Below are positions 9,168 to 18,808 of a stretch of 64,000 bases of DNA, one piece after another. The DNA comes from Phycisphaeraceae bacterium. Lineage in GTDB: Bacteria > Planctomycetota > Phycisphaerae > Phycisphaerales > UBA1924. A model generated the notes under the pieces. The model did not search any database, was not told where the DNA came from, and worked only from the letters and a program-made list of their open reading frames with translations. The position numbers and the translations under genes were made by a program. The stretch spans positions 496,001 to 560,000 of the forward strand of contig JAHBXH010000001.1 in assembly GCA_019636555.1 (NCBI GenBank). Reading direction: 5' to 3'. Each line of letters begins with the position of its first letter. Position 1 is the first letter of the stretch.

Positions 9168-11063
9168 ATGGGCGGAACAGCTTTCTATCGGGCGCGGGCA
9201 TTCTCGTCGATCTCACTTGTTCGCACGAACAGCTTCGCGACACTCGCCGCGCTCGGACTGCTCGCGGCGGCCGCACAGGCCGCGCTCCCGCCGGTTCTCG
9301 TTCCGCCCGAAAACCCGATCACCGAGAACAAGCGCGTCCTCGGCAAGATCCTCTTCTTTGAAGAACAGATCTCGACCAGCACCGTCGTTTCGTGCGCATC
9401 CTGCCATGTGCCATCAAGCGGCGGAGCGGACCCGCGCGTCGCGGCACACCCGGGGCTCGACGGTATCATCGGGACTCCCGACGACATCCAGGGTTCACCG
9501 GGCGTCATCAAGGCCGACGATTTCAACAGCTTCGAGTTGGATGCGCTCTTTGCTCTGCGCGCTCAAGTGACCAATCGCGCCGCGAACTCCAACATCAACG
9601 CGGTCTACGCGCCGGATCTTTTTTGGGATGGGCGAGCCAGCACGACGTTTACCGATCCGGAGACCGGTCAAATCGCGATCGCGGCCAACGGCGCGCTCGA
9701 AAGCCAGTGCGTGAATCCGCCGGTGAGCAGCGTCGAGATGGCGCACTCCGCAATGGACTGGTCGGGAATCGAAAAGCGCCTGCAACGCGTGAAAGCGCTC
9801 GATCTCTCGACAAACATCCCGGCCGATGTTCAGGCCGTGCTGAATACAACGCGCTCCTATCGCGAGCTGTTCCGGCGCGCTTACGGCGACGAAGCGATCA
9901 GCTCGAAGCGCATCGCGTTCGCGCTCGCGACCTATCAGCGCACGCTCATTTCCGATCAGACTCCGTGGGATGCTTTTCAGGCGGGCAGTCTCAATGCGCT
10001 CACGCCCAATCAACAGCAGGGTCTTCAGGCCTTCTTGAGTGTCGGTCCAAACGGCACCAACTGCACGGCTTGCCACGTGCCCCCGATGTTCACGAATAAC
10101 ACCTTCCGCAACCTCGGCCTGCGCCCTATCGCCGAGGACAACGGCCGCCAGTCCGTGACCGGCGACGTGAACGACCGCGGCAAGTTCAAAGTGCCCGGCC
10201 TGCGCAACGTCGGCCTGAAGCGGACCTTCATGCACAACGGGCAGTTCACGAATCTGAATCAGGTTCTGGGCTTCTACGCCGGCGCCCGCATCGTCAATCC
10301 GAACCCCGACAACCGCGATCCGGTGCTGAACCAGATCAACCTGCCGCCGCCCCCGGCGCCGGTTCAGGCGCAGATCGTTGATTTCATCGCAAACGGCCTG
10401 CTCGATCCGCGCGTGCGCGATCAGGCGTTCCCGTTCGATCGCCCGGCGATCTTCACGAGCCCGGGACGCGCCGCGAATCAGGCGACAGTGCAGCCGGGGA
10501 CGGGCGTTGCCGGAACGAACGGCGTGCCGCGCATCGTTGTGCAGGCAGCACCGATGGTCGGCAATCGCGATTTCAAAGTGGGGCTCGACGGCGCGAAGAC
10601 GGGCGCCACGGCCCGCCTCGGAGTCTCCACCATCGGGCCACAAAACGGCCGCATCACGCCGCAGTCGTTCTTTGCTGACATCATGGTGGGCGCGAGCGGC
10701 GCCACATCGGGCGTGGCGACGCAGTTCTGGCCATTGCTCGCCGGAAAAGTGAGCGCGGGGCAGGTGCTGTTCGCGCAGTGGTTTGTGGATGATGCCGCGG
10801 CAATTGGCGGACAGGCGCTCTCGACTGTGATCCGCATCCCGATCTTCTGCGGCAGCGCGGGCTGCCCGAGCGTCTGCTCGATGTCGGACTTCAACGGAGA
10901 CGGGTTCGTCGACGATTCCGACTTCGTGCTCTTCGCCGGCGCGTACAACGAACTTGTTGTGCCGCAGGCGAACGTGCTCGGCGATCTCAATGCCGATTCG
11001 CTCGTGGACGACGCGGACTTCACCGCGTTCAGCAACGCCTACGACACGCTGCTCTGCTCCTGA
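9168..11063 (+). CDS. Di-haem cytochrome c peroxidase/MauG-family protein with C-terminal dockerin-like tag
   Basis: Exported di-haem protein of 631 residues. The leader ends near AAAAQAALP (residue ~40). The first haem site is SCASCH (residues 75-80) and the second NCTACH (around residue 299), as in CcpA/MauG peroxidases. MFTNNTFRNLG and KVPGLRNVGLKRTFMHNG follow the second haem as expected. Beyond the enzyme (after ~residue 420) lies a ~110-residue domain of unknown type, then calcium-loop modules DFNGDGFVDDSDF and DLNADSLVDDADF ending in LLCS. The tag is the VVP-linker subtype. A GGAG ribosome site lies eight bases before the ATG. It probably reduces peroxide or oxidises a periplasmic/surface substrate. 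Fusion of a tag to a di-haem peroxidase is unusual. Confidence 0.88.
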   Translation: MGGTAFYRARAFSSISLVRTNSFATLAALGLLAAAAQAALPPVLVPPENPITENKRVLGKILFFEEQISTSTVVSCASCHVPSSGGADPRVAAHPGLDGIIGTPDDIQGSPGVIKADDFNSFELDALFALRAQVTNRAANSNINAVYAPDLFWDGRASTTFTDPETGQIAIAANGALESQCVNPPVSSVEMAHSAMDWSGIEKRLQRVKALDLSTNIPADVQAVLNTTRSYRELFRRAYGDEAISSKRIAFALATYQRTLISDQTPWDAFQAGSLNALTPNQQQGLQAFLSVGPNGTNCTACHVPPMFTNNTFRNLGLRPIAEDNGRQSVTGDVNDRGKFKVPGLRNVGLKRTFMHNGQFTNLNQVLGFYAGARIVNPNPDNRDPVLNQINLPPPPAPVQAQIVDFIANGLLDPRVRDQAFPFDRPAIFTSPGRAANQATVQPGTGVAGTNGVPRIVVQAAPMVGNRDFKVGLDGAKTGATARLGVSTIGPQNGRITPQSFFADIMVGASGATSGVATQFWPLLAGKVSAGQVLFAQWFVDDAAAIGGQALSTVIRIPIFCGSAGCPSVCSMSDFNGDGFVDDSDFVLFAGAYNELVVPQANVLGDLNADSLVDDADFTAFSNAYDTLLCS

Positions 11064-11329
11064 GCCGGCCGAAACTGGGCTTTAAGATGTCCTGCCGCGG
11101 ACGGTGGGACAGTTTCTTTTCTGGGAGCGGGGTAGCGAGCGCGCGTGCAAAGGCCGGCTCACGAAGGCATCAGATCGGCGCGAGTTCTTCGAGATCGCAT
11201 CGGCGGGTGAACTTTGACCGAGATTCTCGGACTCGGCTGTCGGCCGAGCCGATCGTGGCTCGATCCGTGTGCATCGGGCGGATTGTGGTGTAAAGTAAAC
11301 GAGCAGGATTCGACTTTGCGGAGGTTGTT

Positions 11330-12139
11330 ATGCGCGCTTCTGGACTTCGGTTGGCGGGGTTGATTGCCGCGGCGAGCGCGGGTGTCGCGTCGCAAGCGAG
11401 CGCCGATCCCAATCTCATCAACAACCCGGGCGCCGAAGCGGGATCAATCGGCACGGTGATTCCCGGCTGGAACACGACCGGAACATTCGAGGTTGTTTCA
11501 TACAGCGCAGGAGGCGGTTTTCCCACCATCAACGATCCGGGTTCGCCCACCCGCGCCAGCAAGTTCTTTGCCGGAGGGGTTTCGAGTCCGGAGGCCAGCG
11601 CGTATCAGACGATCGTACTTTCGGCATTTGCTCCTGCCATCGACACCGGAACACAGAGCTGCACGCTCTCCGGCTGGCTTGGTGGATTCTCATCGCAGGA
11701 CGACCATTGCGATGTGTTCGCGACGTTCTACAGCGAACACGGCGATCTTCTCGGACAACAGTCGATCGGCGGCGTGCTAGCGGCGCAGCGTTCGGGGCAG
11801 ACGGGCATGCTCTTCCGCACAAGCAGCGGCGTGATTCCCATCGGGACGCGCCAGGTCCTGATTCAGGTTCGCATGACGCGCACCGCGGGCACATACAACG
11901 ACGGCTACGCCGACGATCTCTCGTTCACGCTCGGCGCCGCCTGCCCGTGCGACCTCAACGGCGATGGGCTGGTCGAAGATTCGGATTTCACGCTCTTTGT
12001 CGGCGCGTACAACATTCTCGACTGCGCCGATCCGTCGATGCCCGCGGGCTGCCCGGCCGACTTCAATCACGACGGCTTGGTGGACGACACCGATTTCACT
12101 GTCTTTGTCGGCGCATACAACGCGCTGCTCTGCCCGTAA
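11330..12139 (+). CDS. Secreted protein with carbohydrate-binding-like domain and dockerin-like tag
   Basis: Exported protein of 269 residues with a signal peptide ending near SQASADP (residue ~25). The mature part begins NLINNPGAEAG, a phrase common at the start of jelly-roll carbohydrate-binding or PEP-CTERM-type extracellular domains, and continues with beta-strand-rich sequence to about residue 200. The C-terminus holds two modules (DLNGDGLVEDSDF and DFNHDGLVDDTDF) separated by a Cys-bounded linker DCADPSMPAGC and ends LLCP. GGAGG lies six bases before the ATG. The 266 bases upstream hold no gene. No catalytic motif is visible, so it is probably a binding or structural surface protein. 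Confidence 0.8.
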   Translation: MRASGLRLAGLIAAASAGVASQASADPNLINNPGAEAGSIGTVIPGWNTTGTFEVVSYSAGGGFPTINDPGSPTRASKFFAGGVSSPEASAYQTIVLSAFAPAIDTGTQSCTLSGWLGGFSSQDDHCDVFATFYSEHGDLLGQQSIGGVLAAQRSGQTGMLFRTSSGVIPIGTRQVLIQVRMTRTAGTYNDGYADDLSFTLGAACPCDLNGDGLVEDSDFTLFVGAYNILDCADPSMPAGCPADFNHDGLVDDTDFTVFVGAYNALLCP

Positions 12140-12170
12140 GGCACCGGAGCACTCCCACTCGCGCGGACTC

Positions 12171-12620
12171 TCACACCTGCACCGGCTCGAAATGAATATC
12201 CGCGCCATCGAACCGCGCGAAGTACGCCTCGATGTTGGCGAGCGAAGTCACCCGGTGCACAAACGCCGCGGCACGCACCAGATCGGCCTTCTGCACCAGC
12301 TCGAGCCGGGGCTCTTTCAACTCGAGCCGGTTCACATAGAACGCGCACCCCTGGTGCGCGATCAGCACGATCCGCTTGAGCTTGTGCACCTGCACCAGAA
12401 ACTGGAGCTCATCGACAACGCCCTGCTCTTCCAAGGTCGCCTGCCGGTGCCCCGCGATGCACGCCGCACCGCCGGGCAGACACAGGCGGTCGTAGCGCGG
12501 GAGGCTCAGCCCGTTCTGCAAGAAGTCGTCGAAGTGCTCGCCGAGGCGGCCGTCGGAGCAGTACATCGCCGCGGCATGTATGCGGGAGGAGTCGTACCGG
12601 AGTGAAGATTTGTACGCCAT
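12171..12620 (-). CDS. Beta-carbonic-anhydrase-like small protein
   Basis: A 149-residue protein with a pattern like the zinc site of beta-carbonic anhydrases: MYCSDGRLGEHF near residue 20 (compare CSDSR in the family), an LPGGAA loop near 48-53, and IAHQGCAFY near residue 90 (compare HxxCG). Together these would supply Cys, Asp-x-Arg and His-x-x-Cys. It is shorter than ordinary beta-CAs (~200 residues). The ATG at 12620 is preferred because the open frame further upstream has no homology and runs through low-information sequence. It may be a carbonic anhydrase, a COS hydrolase-like relative or a degenerate zinc protein. The family link is moderately sure; activity is unproven. It is convergent with the tagged secreted protein at 11330. 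Confidence 0.65.
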   Translation of the reverse strand: MAYKSSLRYDSSRIHAAAMYCSDGRLGEHFDDFLQNGLSLPRYDRLCLPGGAACIAGHRQATLEEQGVVDELQFLVQVHKLKRIVLIAHQGCAFYVNRLELKEPRLELVQKADLVRAAAFVHRVTSLANIEAYFARFDGADIHFEPVQV

Positions 12621-12905
12621 CTTCGTTGATGCTACCCGCTCTCGAACATCCGCACAACGGTCGCAGGAGCCAATAAAACGCGGCGGCGTCCGCTGCCGCG
12701 GCCTTCGCATGCGAACCCCACGGCAGATTTTGGGAACTCTCGTCCGCAATCGTGCGGATGACTTGGGGCGCTCGCCATTGGGAAAAGGGTGTGAGCGGAG
12801 CGCAAAGACCCGGCAAAGCGGGGCCGGGCAACAAAGCCAAACCGGTGCGTCGGACGCCTCGCGGCATCCGGGCGCTTTGCTCGAAGGGGACAGCGGAGTA
12901 GTTTC

Positions 12906-15485
12906 ATGCAAATGCGCACATTGGGGTCGGTGCTCGTTTTCGCGTTCGGCATGTGCGGACAAGCCCTCGCCGCGGATTGCGGCGGACAGTGGCTTCCCGG
13001 ATACGGCGTGGCGGGTGTCAATGGCTCAGTCAACGCAATGACGCTTTGGGATCCGGATGGCGCTGGGCCGCTGCCCGAGGTGCTCGTCATTGGCGGCAGT
13101 TTCTCAATGGTCGGCGCCACGAGCGCCAAAAACCTCGCAATGTGGGATGGCCAGCACTGGTCCGAGATCGGCGGCGGAGTTGGAAGCACGGTAAAAGCGC
13201 TCGCCGTCTATCAGGGCAAGCTGTGTGTCGGCGGGAGCTTCACGACAGCGGGCGGGGTCGCCACGGGTCGGCTCGCGGCCTGGGATGGCGCGACATGGAC
13301 CGGAGGCGGAACGGAACCCACGACCACGATCAACGCGCTGCAGGTATTTCAAGGCGAGCTTGTTGCCGCAGGCGGATTCGTGCTGTCGGGCGCGGGAACG
13401 CCGATCGCAAAGTGGAATGGTGCGTCTTGGAGTTTTCTTGGCGCGAATTCGGCCATCGGGAGCGGAATCAACGTGCTGACCGTCTTTGAAGGAAAGCTGA
13501 TCGCAGGCGGTTCATTCACGACTGCCGGAGGCAACCCCGCAGGTGGGATTGCTTCGTGGGACGGTGCGTGGACCGCACTCGGCAGCGGCGTGAACGCGAC
13601 AAAAGCGGTTCGGGCGCTCGTCGTCTATGGCGCCGAGCTCTATGCCGGCGGAAACTTCACTGCCCTCGGCGGTACCGACGCGAGGTTTCTCGGAGTGTGG
13701 GACGGAACGCATTGGGAAGCCACCGGAATGCCGGTGAGCACAGTGGGCGGAAACTCCCTTGGTGTGAATGCGTTCGCAGTGTTTGAAGGCAAACTGATCG
13801 TGGGCGGAGATACTCTTAATTCTCGCATCAACGCCTGGGATGGTGCTTCTTGGGGCACGCTTGGTCAGTGGACCGAAGGCGTCGTGTTCTGCCTTCAACC
13901 GTTCAACGGCTCGCTATTTGGGGGAACCGACGGAAGCTATCGAACCGAACTTGGGCGCGGAATCATCCGGTACGACGATGGCGCGTGGAGCGCGATCGCG
14001 ATCGGGTTCGACGACAGCTTGAGTGCGATCGCGTCATTCGACGACAAGCTGATGCTCGCGGGGCAGTTTGATCAGGTTGCCGGGTCAGTCATTCGCGGGT
14101 TTGGACAATGGGATGGGGCCGCTTGGACGACGGTGGGATCGAACGCACCCTACGCCGTTCAAAGCATGCGAACGGTGAACGGAAGCCTCTACACGAGCGG
14201 CCCATTTAGCGGAATTGCTGCGTGGAACGGTAGCGCGTGGGCTTCGGTTTCGGGATTGGCGAACAGCCTGGGCGCGGTGCTCAGGCTGTCGGAGTATCAG
14301 GAAGAACTGCTGGCGGTCGGACGGGTGCAACTTTCGGGAGGATCGGGTGGTCCCGTTGCCGCCTGGACCGGATCTCAGTGGAAAACTTTCGGGACCGATT
14401 TGACTGGGGAAGCTTTGTCCGCAGTCCAGTACGAGGGCGATCTGGTAGTGACTGAGTCGAACTTCATGAGACTGAGTTCTGATCCCACAGCCCGCGGCAT
14501 CTTTCGATACGACGGCAGTGCCTGGCATGCTTGGCCGGTCAGTCTTTCCTTCACCGGCTATCTGGCCGTTTACAACGGAAAGCTCATGGTCGGCTCAAGC
14601 AATGTTCGGAGCATCGATGGTGTGAGCTACGGCGCACTCGCGCAGTGGGAAGGTGACCACTGGGCAAGCGTCGGAGGCGGTGTCTCGGGCGTCGGTTTGA
14701 GCAACGCAGGCGTTCGTGTGCTGAAACACTACAAGGGAGATCTAGTTATTGCCGGCACGTTCAATCTTGCCGGAAGCGTTGTGGTGAGCAACATCGCTCG
14801 ATGGAATGGCGTTGAGTGGCGATCGATGGGCACCGGGCTGAGCGGCGGTCCCGTTGTCGACGTTCAAGAGTTTCAAGATGAACTTGTTGCCATCGGAACG
14901 TTTGTCCGCGCCGATGGCCGGCCCTCCGCTTACTTCGCGCGCTGGACCGACAACCCGACGCCGTGGGTCGCGGTCGATCCGCAATCGCGCCCGGTGAATC
15001 AGGGTCTGACAGTGACTCTCAAAGCAGCCGCGGCGAGCGGGTACTCGAGCGTCACCTACAAGTGGCAGCGCAACGGCGCGGACATCGCTGACGGCTCCGG
15101 CGGCGCATCGTCCGGCGGCGGCGCGGTCAGCGGTGCATCGGGGTCGCTCGTTTCTCCGAGCAACGGTTCAAACGTCACGCTCACGATCACGAACGTGCAG
15201 GCTTCGGATTCGGGCAGCTACACAGTCGAGTTCGACAACACCTGCAACTCGGCAACGAGTGCCGCGGCGGACATCTCGGTTAATAGCTGTCCGGGCGATC
15301 TCAACGCCGATGGCTTTGTGAATGACGAAGACTTCTCGCTCTTCGCCGGCGCGTACAACCTGCTTGTCTGCGAAGACCAGGCGATGCCAGAGTGGTGCCC
15401 GGCGGACCTCAACGGCGACGACCTCGTGGACGATCTTGATTTCCAGATATTCGTCGTTGCATACGACCAGCTCGTCTGCGAGTAG
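12906..15485 (+). CDS. Secreted WDG-repeat (propeller-like) protein with Ig-like domain and dockerin-like tag
   Basis: Exported protein of 859 residues. The signal peptide ends near GQALAADC (residue ~23). Residues ~35-680 consist of repeats of about 45-55 residues, each with a strand such as LVVGGSFTTAGG followed by ARxLAAWDGxxW and LGxG. The regular W-D-G and G-G motifs suggest a kelch/galactose-oxidase-like beta-propeller, but the exact fold is inference. An Ig-like segment (TYKWQRNGADI, then SGSYTVEF) precedes two calcium-loop modules (DLNADGFVNDEDF and DLNGDDLVDDLDF), ending LVCE. GGAG lies seven bases before the ATG. The next gene is a close structural paralogue, so the pair arose by tandem duplication. 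It is likely an extracellular binding or adhesion protein. Confidence 0.85.
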   Translation: MQMRTLGSVLVFAFGMCGQALAADCGGQWLPGYGVAGVNGSVNAMTLWDPDGAGPLPEVLVIGGSFSMVGATSAKNLAMWDGQHWSEIGGGVGSTVKALAVYQGKLCVGGSFTTAGGVATGRLAAWDGATWTGGGTEPTTTINALQVFQGELVAAGGFVLSGAGTPIAKWNGASWSFLGANSAIGSGINVLTVFEGKLIAGGSFTTAGGNPAGGIASWDGAWTALGSGVNATKAVRALVVYGAELYAGGNFTALGGTDARFLGVWDGTHWEATGMPVSTVGGNSLGVNAFAVFEGKLIVGGDTLNSRINAWDGASWGTLGQWTEGVVFCLQPFNGSLFGGTDGSYRTELGRGIIRYDDGAWSAIAIGFDDSLSAIASFDDKLMLAGQFDQVAGSVIRGFGQWDGAAWTTVGSNAPYAVQSMRTVNGSLYTSGPFSGIAAWNGSAWASVSGLANSLGAVLRLSEYQEELLAVGRVQLSGGSGGPVAAWTGSQWKTFGTDLTGEALSAVQYEGDLVVTESNFMRLSSDPTARGIFRYDGSAWHAWPVSLSFTGYLAVYNGKLMVGSSNVRSIDGVSYGALAQWEGDHWASVGGGVSGVGLSNAGVRVLKHYKGDLVIAGTFNLAGSVVVSNIARWNGVEWRSMGTGLSGGPVVDVQEFQDELVAIGTFVRADGRPSAYFARWTDNPTPWVAVDPQSRPVNQGLTVTLKAAAASGYSSVTYKWQRNGADIADGSGGASSGGGAVSGASGSLVSPSNGSNVTLTITNVQASDSGSYTVEFDNTCNSATSAAADISVNSCPGDLNADGFVNDEDFSLFAGAYNLLVCEDQAMPEWCPADLNGDDLVDDLDFQIFVVAYDQLVCE

Positions 15486-15642
15486 CCCGCTGATAACCGA
15501 ACCACGCAATTTCGAATGTCGGCAGGAACCCCGAGCGCGAATCGGCGAATAATCTCCGTCGCGACCGGAGGGGCGGCCGTCGATGGATCTCTTGCGGGTG
15601 CGGGAGAACGTGACACGGCGAGAAAGCGGCGAAGGGGGCTCT

Positions 15643-18144
15643 ATGGAGCTGATGGTTTGCGTGCGCCTTGCCGTGTTCGGGGTTTGCTTCGGTGCAGTCT
15701 CTCACTTTGCGGCGGGCCAATGTTCCCAGGTTGTCGCGGGCGAAGCTTCTCCGGAACCTGTTTCCCCTTATGCCTTCGCGTATTGGGACTCGGATGGCGC
15801 CGGTCCTCTGCCCGCACAGCTCTGTGTCGCGGCAAGCTTTGGCTACACCGGAGACAAGGGAGTATTCCGGTGGAACGGGCAGCGATGGGAAACCATCGGC
15901 CAGAGCTTTAATGGAAGCGTCTTTGCGCTTTCGGAGATCAATGGCTCGCTCTACGCGGCGGGCTCTTTCACCAAAGTGGGCGGCCAGGATATTTTGCGTA
16001 TCGCGCGCTGGGATGGCGCGGCGTGGGTCGGGATTGGAGCGGGGTTCGACGGGAACGTCTATGCCTTGACAGAATTTCGGGGCGAACTTGTGGCCGCGGG
16101 CGCTTTTGCCAATTCCGGCTCGATGGCCGTGAGGCGAGTTGCGGCATGGAACGGAAGCGAGTGGCGCTCGCTCGCACCGAACACCGGCTCGGCAATCATC
16201 AACAGCTTGCGTCCTTTCGGCCAGCTGCTCATCGCCGGCGGAAGTTTCACGTCGATCGATGGCGTGAGTGCCCGAAATGTCGCGGCATTTGACGGAACGA
16301 GCTGGAAGCCCCTCGGCGCCGGAGTGTCTGGTGACGTGCGGGCGCTCGGCGAATTTGCTGGAAAGCTCGTCGTGGGCGGCTTGTCCGGTGGAGGGCCTGC
16401 ACCGGCAGTGCGAATGTGGGACGGAACCTCTTGGATGATTCCGGAAAGTTCGTTCCTGACAGGTCAGGTGAACGCGCTGCACGTGATGGGCGGGCTGCTC
16501 TATGCGGGGGGAAGTCGTCTTTCGCTGTACCACTCCACGGAACCGGTGGACGGAGTTGTCGTGTGGGACGGCGTCGGATGGTCGCCTGTCGGCGGCGGAG
16601 AAACCGGTCTCGGCGACGACGGTTCCGCCGCATACGGAGCTTCCTGTCTGAGCGAACTCGACGGACAGATTGTTGCTGGCGGACTCTTCGTCCCGTCGTA
16701 TGCAGGGCACATCACACGATTCACAGGATCGGAATGGGTTCCGGTCTCGGACGCTCTTTTTGGCAACGTCCGCACGATCATGGGTTACAACGGTCGTTTC
16801 GTAGCTGCGGGCGATTTCATTCGCATCGGCGGCGAGCGCACAAACTACATTATGTCGTGGACCGGCGCCGGATGGGAAGGACTTGGTGCGGGACTTCGGG
16901 GCTCGGTGTCCGCCGCAACCGAGTACAACGGTCAATTGGTCGTCAGCGGCGGCGTGCCGCGCGAGTTGCCCGCCAATTCCGGATCTGTCTCAGCCTGGAA
17001 CGGCAACTCATGGCAATCGGTCGGAAAATTCAGCGCGGGCACTCCGCAGGTATTCACCGAATACAACGGTCAACTGATCGGCGCCGGCGGCGTTTCTCAA
17101 GGCGTTACTGCTTGGAATGGGTCTGCATGGAGCGGGCTAGGCTCTGGAGTCTCGGTCGGGACCTCCGACTACATTCGCGCTGCCCAGTCGTTTTCAAGCC
17201 GGCTCATCGTCGCGGGCAAGTTCACGGTGGCAGGCGGCGTGCCTGTTAACAACATGGCGGCGTGGGACGGATCAACATGGTCGCACGCGGGTGGCGGCGT
17301 CGTTGGTTTCGTGAATTCCATGGTTGTTTGGAATGGAAAGCTAATCGTCGGCGGCCAGTTCACGTTCGCTGGCGATACACCGGTCGTCAACGCCGCGGCA
17401 TGGGACGGAACAGGCACGACGTGGACTCCCATGAATCAAAGTTCGACGGTCTCGAAACTGATCGTCTACCAAGGCGACTTGTTGGCGCAGGTGAGCGGCC
17501 AATCTCTGCTCAAGAAATGGAACGGGAGCGGATGGGAAGATTTTCCGTTTGATCCGGCGGGGACCGCGATCGGCGTGATGGGAGGAGAGATCGCCGCCGC
17601 GAATCTTGTCGGCGGCCAATTGATCCGGCCGCATGTGCTCCCGCGCTACGTGAGCGGTTCTCCCGTGCTCCCCACTCAGCCGCAGGATCCGCTCGCGTAC
17701 TGCGGTGCGCCGGCGAGCATGTCGGTGATTGTGGACAACGTCGGCGATAACACGCCTTCCTATCGCTGGCGCCGCGGCAGCACGCCGATCTTCGACGGTC
17801 CGACCGGAACGGGTTCGAATCTTGTCGGAACGGGCACCCCGTCGCTCACGATCGAAGACATCGGTGCAGCCGATGCCGGTTCGTACGACGTCGAGGTTAC
17901 AAACTCGTGCGGGTCGATCATCAGCGACGTCGCCGAGGTCACGCCGAATTGCTGCCCCGCAGACCTGACGAGCGATGGCTTCGTGGACGACGGCGATCTC
18001 GCGATGTTCGCCTCGTCATACAACGCAATGCTCTGCGCTGAAATCCAGCCGCCCTGCTTCGCCGACTTCAACCGCGACGGCGTTGTCGATGATCTCGATT
18101 TCCAGGTGTTTGTCCAGGGTTACAGCCAGATGGTGTGCGAGTGA
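15643..18144 (+). CDS. Secreted WDG-repeat protein, tandem paralogue, with dockerin-like tag
   Basis: Exported protein of 833 residues with the same layout as its left neighbour: signal peptide (cleavage near HFAAGQC), roughly a dozen repeats with WDGxxW and VVGGQFTFAG-like strands, an Ig-like segment (SYRWRRGSTPI, then AGSYDVEV), and two calcium-loop modules (DLTSDGFVDDGDL and DFNRDGVVDDLDF) ending MVCE. The start MELMVCVR at 15643 follows a GAAGGGGG ribosome site; an earlier frame-open start would place 20 charged residues before the signal peptide. The shared order of all domains shows duplication of a whole gene, with the repeats since diverged. The first calcium loop has lost its second Asn (DLTSDG). 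Function is unknown beyond a likely extracellular binding role. Confidence 0.84.
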   Translation: MELMVCVRLAVFGVCFGAVSHFAAGQCSQVVAGEASPEPVSPYAFAYWDSDGAGPLPAQLCVAASFGYTGDKGVFRWNGQRWETIGQSFNGSVFALSEINGSLYAAGSFTKVGGQDILRIARWDGAAWVGIGAGFDGNVYALTEFRGELVAAGAFANSGSMAVRRVAAWNGSEWRSLAPNTGSAIINSLRPFGQLLIAGGSFTSIDGVSARNVAAFDGTSWKPLGAGVSGDVRALGEFAGKLVVGGLSGGGPAPAVRMWDGTSWMIPESSFLTGQVNALHVMGGLLYAGGSRLSLYHSTEPVDGVVVWDGVGWSPVGGGETGLGDDGSAAYGASCLSELDGQIVAGGLFVPSYAGHITRFTGSEWVPVSDALFGNVRTIMGYNGRFVAAGDFIRIGGERTNYIMSWTGAGWEGLGAGLRGSVSAATEYNGQLVVSGGVPRELPANSGSVSAWNGNSWQSVGKFSAGTPQVFTEYNGQLIGAGGVSQGVTAWNGSAWSGLGSGVSVGTSDYIRAAQSFSSRLIVAGKFTVAGGVPVNNMAAWDGSTWSHAGGGVVGFVNSMVVWNGKLIVGGQFTFAGDTPVVNAAAWDGTGTTWTPMNQSSTVSKLIVYQGDLLAQVSGQSLLKKWNGSGWEDFPFDPAGTAIGVMGGEIAAANLVGGQLIRPHVLPRYVSGSPVLPTQPQDPLAYCGAPASMSVIVDNVGDNTPSYRWRRGSTPIFDGPTGTGSNLVGTGTPSLTIEDIGAADAGSYDVEVTNSCGSIISDVAEVTPNCCPADLTSDGFVDDGDLAMFASSYNAMLCAEIQPPCFADFNRDGVVDDLDFQVFVQGYSQMVCE

Positions 18145-18236
18145 TCGAGTTCTTGGGACAGTCGCTCGGCTTGGTTTGGAACGGGGCTTCCTTCGGCGAC
18201 TCCGATCGTTCGGTATCCGCATGCTAAATTGTCGTG

Positions 18237-18776
18237 ATGCGCTCCCAAGAATTTGTGGCGTCGTCGGTACGCCACTCCAAAGACCTGCTCAAGCGTTACC
18301 TCGTCAAATTCGACGACTCGAATCACACGCGGACGGCGCCAGGCTGTCCGAATCATTTGGCGTGGTGCCTTGGACATCTCGCTCTGACGGCTTCGCGGTT
18401 TGCGGAGTGGCTGCCGCGCGGAAATCAGAATGGCGGCGCGTTGCCGGTTTCAGATTTCATCGTCGATGCCAAGTCCGGCGATGAGAATCGATTCGGCACC
18501 GAGAGCATTTGCTTCGGGAGCGATCCGAATTCGCCGGGAGTCGTTTTTCCAACGTTCGCGAGGTGCGTGCAGATCTTCGAAGCCGCGACCGAACGGCTGG
18601 CCGCAGGGGTCGAGCAATTGAGCGACGCCGAATTGGTCGCGCCTGTGCCGATGTTCGGCGGAAAGATGACCCCGCCTTATCTCCTGGCGGCACGGGCGAT
18701 TTATCACGTCGGAATCCACAACGGACAAATCGCCTATCTCCGCCGGGAGATTGGACTTGGGAGCGCGCTCGGATAG
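18237..18776 (+). CDS. DinB-family protein
   Basis: Predicted DinB-like four-helix protein of 179 residues. The metal-site pattern is visible as CPNHLAWCLGHL (first His-containing helix) and YHVGIHNGQIAYL near the C-terminus. These correspond to the histidine triad of DinB/YfiT/mycothiol-dependent enzymes. The start may be the ATG at 18237 or the GTG immediately before it; no clear ribosome site is present. DinB proteins include thiol-dependent transferases and many members without a known reaction; nothing here decides between them. A strong promoter-like element begins four bases after its stop. Confidence 0.75.
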   Translation: MRSQEFVASSVRHSKDLLKRYLVKFDDSNHTRTAPGCPNHLAWCLGHLALTASRFAEWLPRGNQNGGALPVSDFIVDAKSGDENRFGTESICFGSDPNSPGVVFPTFARCVQIFEAATERLAAGVEQLSDAELVAPVPMFGGKMTPPYLLAARAIYHVGIHNGQIAYLRREIGLGSALG

Positions 18777-18779
18777 CGC

Positions 18780-18808
18780 TTGAATTTTAGATGTCTGTTT
18801 GGTATACT
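18780..18808 (+). promoter_or_regulatory. Sigma70-like promoter for the tRNA-Thr/tuf cluster
   Basis: TTGAAT (18780-18785), a 17-base spacer, then TATACT (18803-18808). Both hexamers are close to TTGACA/TATAAT and the spacing is ideal. The predicted transcript would start near 18815 and run about 145 bases before tRNA-Thr. It is AT-rich against a GC-rich background. The assignment is by pattern only. Confidence 0.65.
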
